Shown piece by piece: positions 6,738 to 7,866 of a stretch of DNA of 7,866 nucleotides. Under the pieces are notes generated by a model. It did not search any database. It was not told the origin of the DNA and saw nothing but the letters and a program-made list of their open reading frames with translations. Position 1 is the first letter of the stretch; each line of letters starts with the position of its first letter. A program made the translations under genes and the position numbers. Origin of the DNA: an uncultured Acidobacteriota bacterium (lineage in GTDB: Bacteria; Acidobacteriota; Terriglobia; Bryobacterales; Bryobacteraceae); the NCBI GenBank assembly GCA_937952345.1, contig CALFYN010000165.1, positions 1 through 7,866 of the forward strand. The letters are read 5' to 3'.

Positions 6738-7866
6738 TTAGAGATCGAGGCCGAGATAGCTACTGGCGTTGCCGTAGCAGATATTGCGAATCATTGGGCC
6801 GATCCAATCCTCGCGATCGGGCAGTTCGCCGGTTTCGATTTCCTTTCCGATGAGGTTGCAGAGAGTGCGGCGGAAATATTCGTGGCGAGGGAAGGAGAGG
6901 AAAGAGCGCGAATCGGTGAGCATGCCGACGAAGCGAGAGAGCAGGCCGACGTTGGAGAGGGCGTTCATCTGCCACTCCATGCCTTCCTTCTGATCGAGGA
7001 ACCACCAACCGGAGCCGAACTGGATTTTGCCGGGGATGGAGCCATCCTGGAAGTTGCCGATCATGGTGGCGAAGGCCATGTTTTGCACGGGGTTCACGTT
7101 GTAGAGGATGGTCTTGGGCAGCTTGCCTTCGCTTTCGAGTTGATTGAGGTAGGCGCCCAACTCGGAGATCTGGTTCCAGTCGCCCATGGAGTCGAAGCCG
7201 GTATCGGGGCCGAGTTCGGCCAGTTTCCGCGTATTCGCTCCGCGGTAGGCGCCGAGGTGCAACTGCTTGGTCCAGCCTTTTTCGGCGTCGAGGCGGCCGA
7301 AGTGGAGCATGAGGAATGTAGCGAAGCGCGCGTGATCGAGTGCGTCGGCGGCCTGTCCGGCGCGGGCGCGGTTGAAGATGGCGGAGGCATCGGCGTAGCT
7401 GCAGAAGGAAGCGAAGCAGTGGTTCAAGCCGTGATCGGAGAGGCGCCCGCCGAGGGAATGGAAGAAATCGTGGCGCTGCTTGAGTGCATCGAGGAGGCGC
7501 GGCAGGCTGGAGATGTCGGTGTTGGAGACAGCGCCGAGGCGGTCCACCCAGGCATTCCACGTTGTGGGGTCATCGACACGGAGGGCCTTATCGGGGCGAT
7601 AGGCGGGGTAGACCTTGGTCTTGAGAGCGGAGTTCTTCAACTGGATGTGCCATGCGAGATCGTCGGTGGGATCGTCGGTGGTGCACAGGGCCTTGACCTG
7701 GAATTTCTCGAGGATGCCCCATACGCGCAAGGCGTCGGTGGCGAGCAGCGCATTCGCCTGGTCCCAGATGGCGTGTGCGGTGGATTCTTCGAGATAATCC
7801 ACGATTCCGAAGTAGCGCACCAGTTCGAGATGGGTCCAGTGGAATAACGGATTACGGAGGGTGTAG
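6738..7866 (-). CDS. uxaC: Glucuronate (uronate) isomerase UxaC, 5' end beyond the window
   Basis: Converts D-glucuronate to D-fructuronate and D-galacturonate to D-tagaturonate in the cytoplasm (EC 5.3.1.12), the first step of hexuronate catabolism; amidohydrolase superfamily. 375 residues are visible. Reading inward from the right edge, LRNPLFHWTHLEL precedes the GTG at 7818-7820, so that GTG is internal and the gene continues off the window. Compared with the ~470-residue E. coli enzyme, about 95 N-terminal residues, including the expected H-x-H metal ligands, are missing. Visible family motifs include CTTDDP (~46-51 counted from that GTG), SDHGLNHC, HLGAYRGANTRKL (R-G-A-N where many members have R-N-N-N), LGPDTGFDS, ATMIGNFQDG, KIQFGSGWWFLDQKEGMEWQ and the near-invariant LLSRFVGMLTDSRSFLS with RHEYFRRTLCNLIG. 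The natural C-terminus (SSYLGLDL) is present. No frameshift is seen. Confidence 0.95.
   Translation of the reverse strand, partial: YTLRNPLFHWTHLELVRYFGIVDYLEESTAHAIWDQANALLATDALRVWGILEKFQVKALCTTDDPTDDLAWHIQLKNSALKTKVYPAYRPDKALRVDDPTTWNAWVDRLGAVSNTDISSLPRLLDALKQRHDFFHSLGGRLSDHGLNHCFASFCSYADASAIFNRARAGQAADALDHARFATFLMLHFGRLDAEKGWTKQLHLGAYRGANTRKLAELGPDTGFDSMGDWNQISELGAYLNQLESEGKLPKTILYNVNPVQNMAFATMIGNFQDGSIPGKIQFGSGWWFLDQKEGMEWQMNALSNVGLLSRFVGMLTDSRSFLSFPRHEYFRRTLCNLIGKEIETGELPDREDWIGPMIRNICYGNASSYLGLDL

Noticed and set aside
6728..6740. Possible terminator between the convergent methyltransferase and uxaC genes
   Set aside because: Only 7 bp separate the two stop codons, and there is no hairpin or T tract there.
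6567..7847. 426-codon open frame antisense to uxaC
   Set aside because: uxaC is unmistakable on the other strand. The antisense frame starts inside the methyltransferase gene in another frame, and its Gly/Glu/Val-rich product is the usual shadow of a GC-rich gene.

Overview
The window looks like chromosomal DNA from an acidobacterium, probably close to Solibacter/Bryobacter. This is an inference from gene content: a very large Oar-type TonB-dependent receptor with an N-terminal carboxypeptidase-regulatory-like domain, and a membrane-anchored protein whose N-terminal DNA-binding-like domain is greatly expanded in that phylum. The DNA is GC-rich, with many long but spurious antisense reading frames. 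No rRNA, tRNA or CRISPR array is visible.

Layout, left to right. Positions 1-111 hold two copies of a 23-bp direct repeat resembling transposase-binding repeats at a mobile-element end. A minus-strand gene (92-1285) encodes a ToxR-like architecture (cytoplasmic DNA-binding-like domain, one membrane helix, extracytoplasmic domain). Its last ~45 codons look replaced by unrelated sequence next to the repeats. A 273-bp divergent intergenic region follows, with CGTTA-type repeats and a hairpin. Then comes one TonB-dependent receptor gene (1559-5012, plus strand) split by a single extra base near 3896: the N-terminal piece is in one frame up to codon 779, and the C-terminal piece is in the next frame and runs to the characteristic aromatic C-terminus. 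A strong rho-independent terminator (5039-5076) closes it.

To the right, a minus-strand exported protein with two tandem cyclophilin domains (5075-6139) is divergent from a small membrane methyltransferase of the isoprenylcysteine carboxyl methyltransferase (ICMT) type (6176-6730), with only 36 bp between start codons. The window ends with a minus-strand glucuronate/galacturonate isomerase gene, uxaC (6738-7866), which runs off the right edge and lacks roughly its first 95 codons.

The genes alternate in strand, so no operon is visible. Possible functional links are limited: outer-membrane uptake (receptor), uronate catabolism (UxaC), envelope protein folding (cyclophilin) and envelope-linked regulation (the ToxR-like protein, divergent from the receptor). 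I see no convincing undescribed system. The features most worth a second look are the broken receptor, the rearranged 3' end of the regulator next to paired repeats, the repeat cluster between regulator and receptor, and the double cyclophilin with a diverged second domain.
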